A stretch of DNA of 38,880 nt, from assembly GCA_023443095.1 (NCBI GenBank), contig JAEZVV010000034.1, positions 1 through 38,880 of the forward strand, written 5' to 3'. Position numbers and translations under genes: made by a program. This DNA is from Pseudomonadota bacterium. GTDB taxonomy: Bacteria; Pseudomonadota; Gammaproteobacteria; Burkholderiales; Burkholderiaceae_F. Of the stretch, positions 38,718-38,880 are shown piece after piece. The notes under the pieces were generated by a model, which ran no database searches, was not told the DNA's origin, and saw only the letters and a program-made list of their open reading frames with translations. The stretch's first letter is position 1; each line of letters starts with the position of its first letter.

Positions 38718-38880
38718 AGAAACCTGGCTTCTCAGCAGCGGAACATCCCCGCTCTTCCGCCCTGGACGGCCGGGCGGGAATTCGGCGCGCTGAACGCGCG
38801 CCGTCCTTAACCGCGCCGTGTCCCCGACCTTCGGCCGGGGGGCCCCACGGCCGTGCGTGTCCGACTGCGTCGTCCACTTT
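38718..38880. other. Window end, no gene seen
   Basis: GC-rich sequence with small hairpins (for example ggcgcg and cgcgcc arms near 38783-38801, and a ccccg and cgggg pair around 38823-38840). No supported reading frame. Confidence 0.4.

Larger units (their letters stand above)
33628..38880 (+). mobile_element. Putative genomic island at tRNA-His (left end)
   Basis: The base composition falls and long gene-poor gaps begin directly after tRNA-His. A tyrosine recombinase gene comes first, followed by small DNA-binding proteins, a replication-relaxation-like protein and strong inverted repeats. I searched by eye for a second copy of the tRNA-His 3' end and found none, so the right end lies outside. 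No transfer, virulence or resistance gene is in view. Whether it is an integrative conjugative element, a mobilisable island or a decayed remnant cannot be decided. Confidence 0.7.

Noticed and set aside
33628..38880. Second copy of the tRNA-His 3' end (right attachment site)
   Set aside because: Looked for the T-arm and acceptor sequence through the whole region by eye; no copy found, so none is annotated.

Overview
The window reads as the chromosome of a GC-rich betaproteobacterium. The evidence is gene content and order: ffs, dnaX, ybaB, recR; carA, carB, greA; yhbY, rlmE, ftsH, folP, glmM, pstSCAB, phoU, phoB, phoR. A Rhodocyclales- or Nitrosomonadales-like host is my guess; no ribosomal RNA is present to test it.

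Layout. Positions 1-1733 hold the 3' part of a RecB/AddA-like helicase-nuclease gene, cut by the window edge. Positions 1821-3004 hold a secreted ankyrin-repeat protein and a guanine-deaminase-like enzyme. Positions 3089-6823 hold the SRP RNA, a GNAT acetyltransferase, dnaX, ybaB and recR (replication, repair and secretion). Positions 7079-11130 hold a class III CoA-transferase followed by a NitT/TauT-type ABC importer. Positions 11238-15079 hold a membrane protein with a helical-repeat tail, converging on a rhomboid protease gene and transaldolase. Positions 15238-20805 hold carA, gmhA, carB and greA, with gmhA wedged between the two carbamoyl-phosphate synthetase genes. Positions 20836-26435 hold yhbY (minus strand), rlmE, ftsH, folP and glmM. 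Positions 26449-33274 hold Pho boxes followed by the phosphate uptake and signalling operon. Positions 33357-33627 hold tRNA-Pro(TGG), tRNA-Arg(TCT) and tRNA-His(GTG) behind one promoter.

From 33628 to the window end the character changes. GC content drops, intergenic gaps are long, and perfect inverted repeats are frequent. A tyrosine recombinase gene starts about 110 bp after tRNA-His, the usual arrangement of an island inserted at a tRNA 3' end. It is followed by a gene-free stretch with several dyads, an unrecognised 201-residue protein behind two tandem CTAT-N5-ATAG sites, a possible frameshifted AlpA-like remnant, a divergent pair of small DNA-binding proteins (KfrA-N-like and ribbon-helix-helix-like), and a minus-strand gene for a winged-helix protein resembling the replication-relaxation family. 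A 20-bp perfect inverted repeat lies just upstream of that last gene. This looks like the left end of an integrative or mobilisable element whose right end lies outside the window.

Regulation seen directly: Pho boxes on both strands before pstS, a sigma-32-like promoter before ftsH, a strong sigma-70-like promoter for the tRNA operon, and intrinsic terminators after carB, after ftsH, and inside the ABC operon. TTG is the best-supported start for carA, ftsH and folP. If an undescribed system is present, the likeliest place is 35475-38880.
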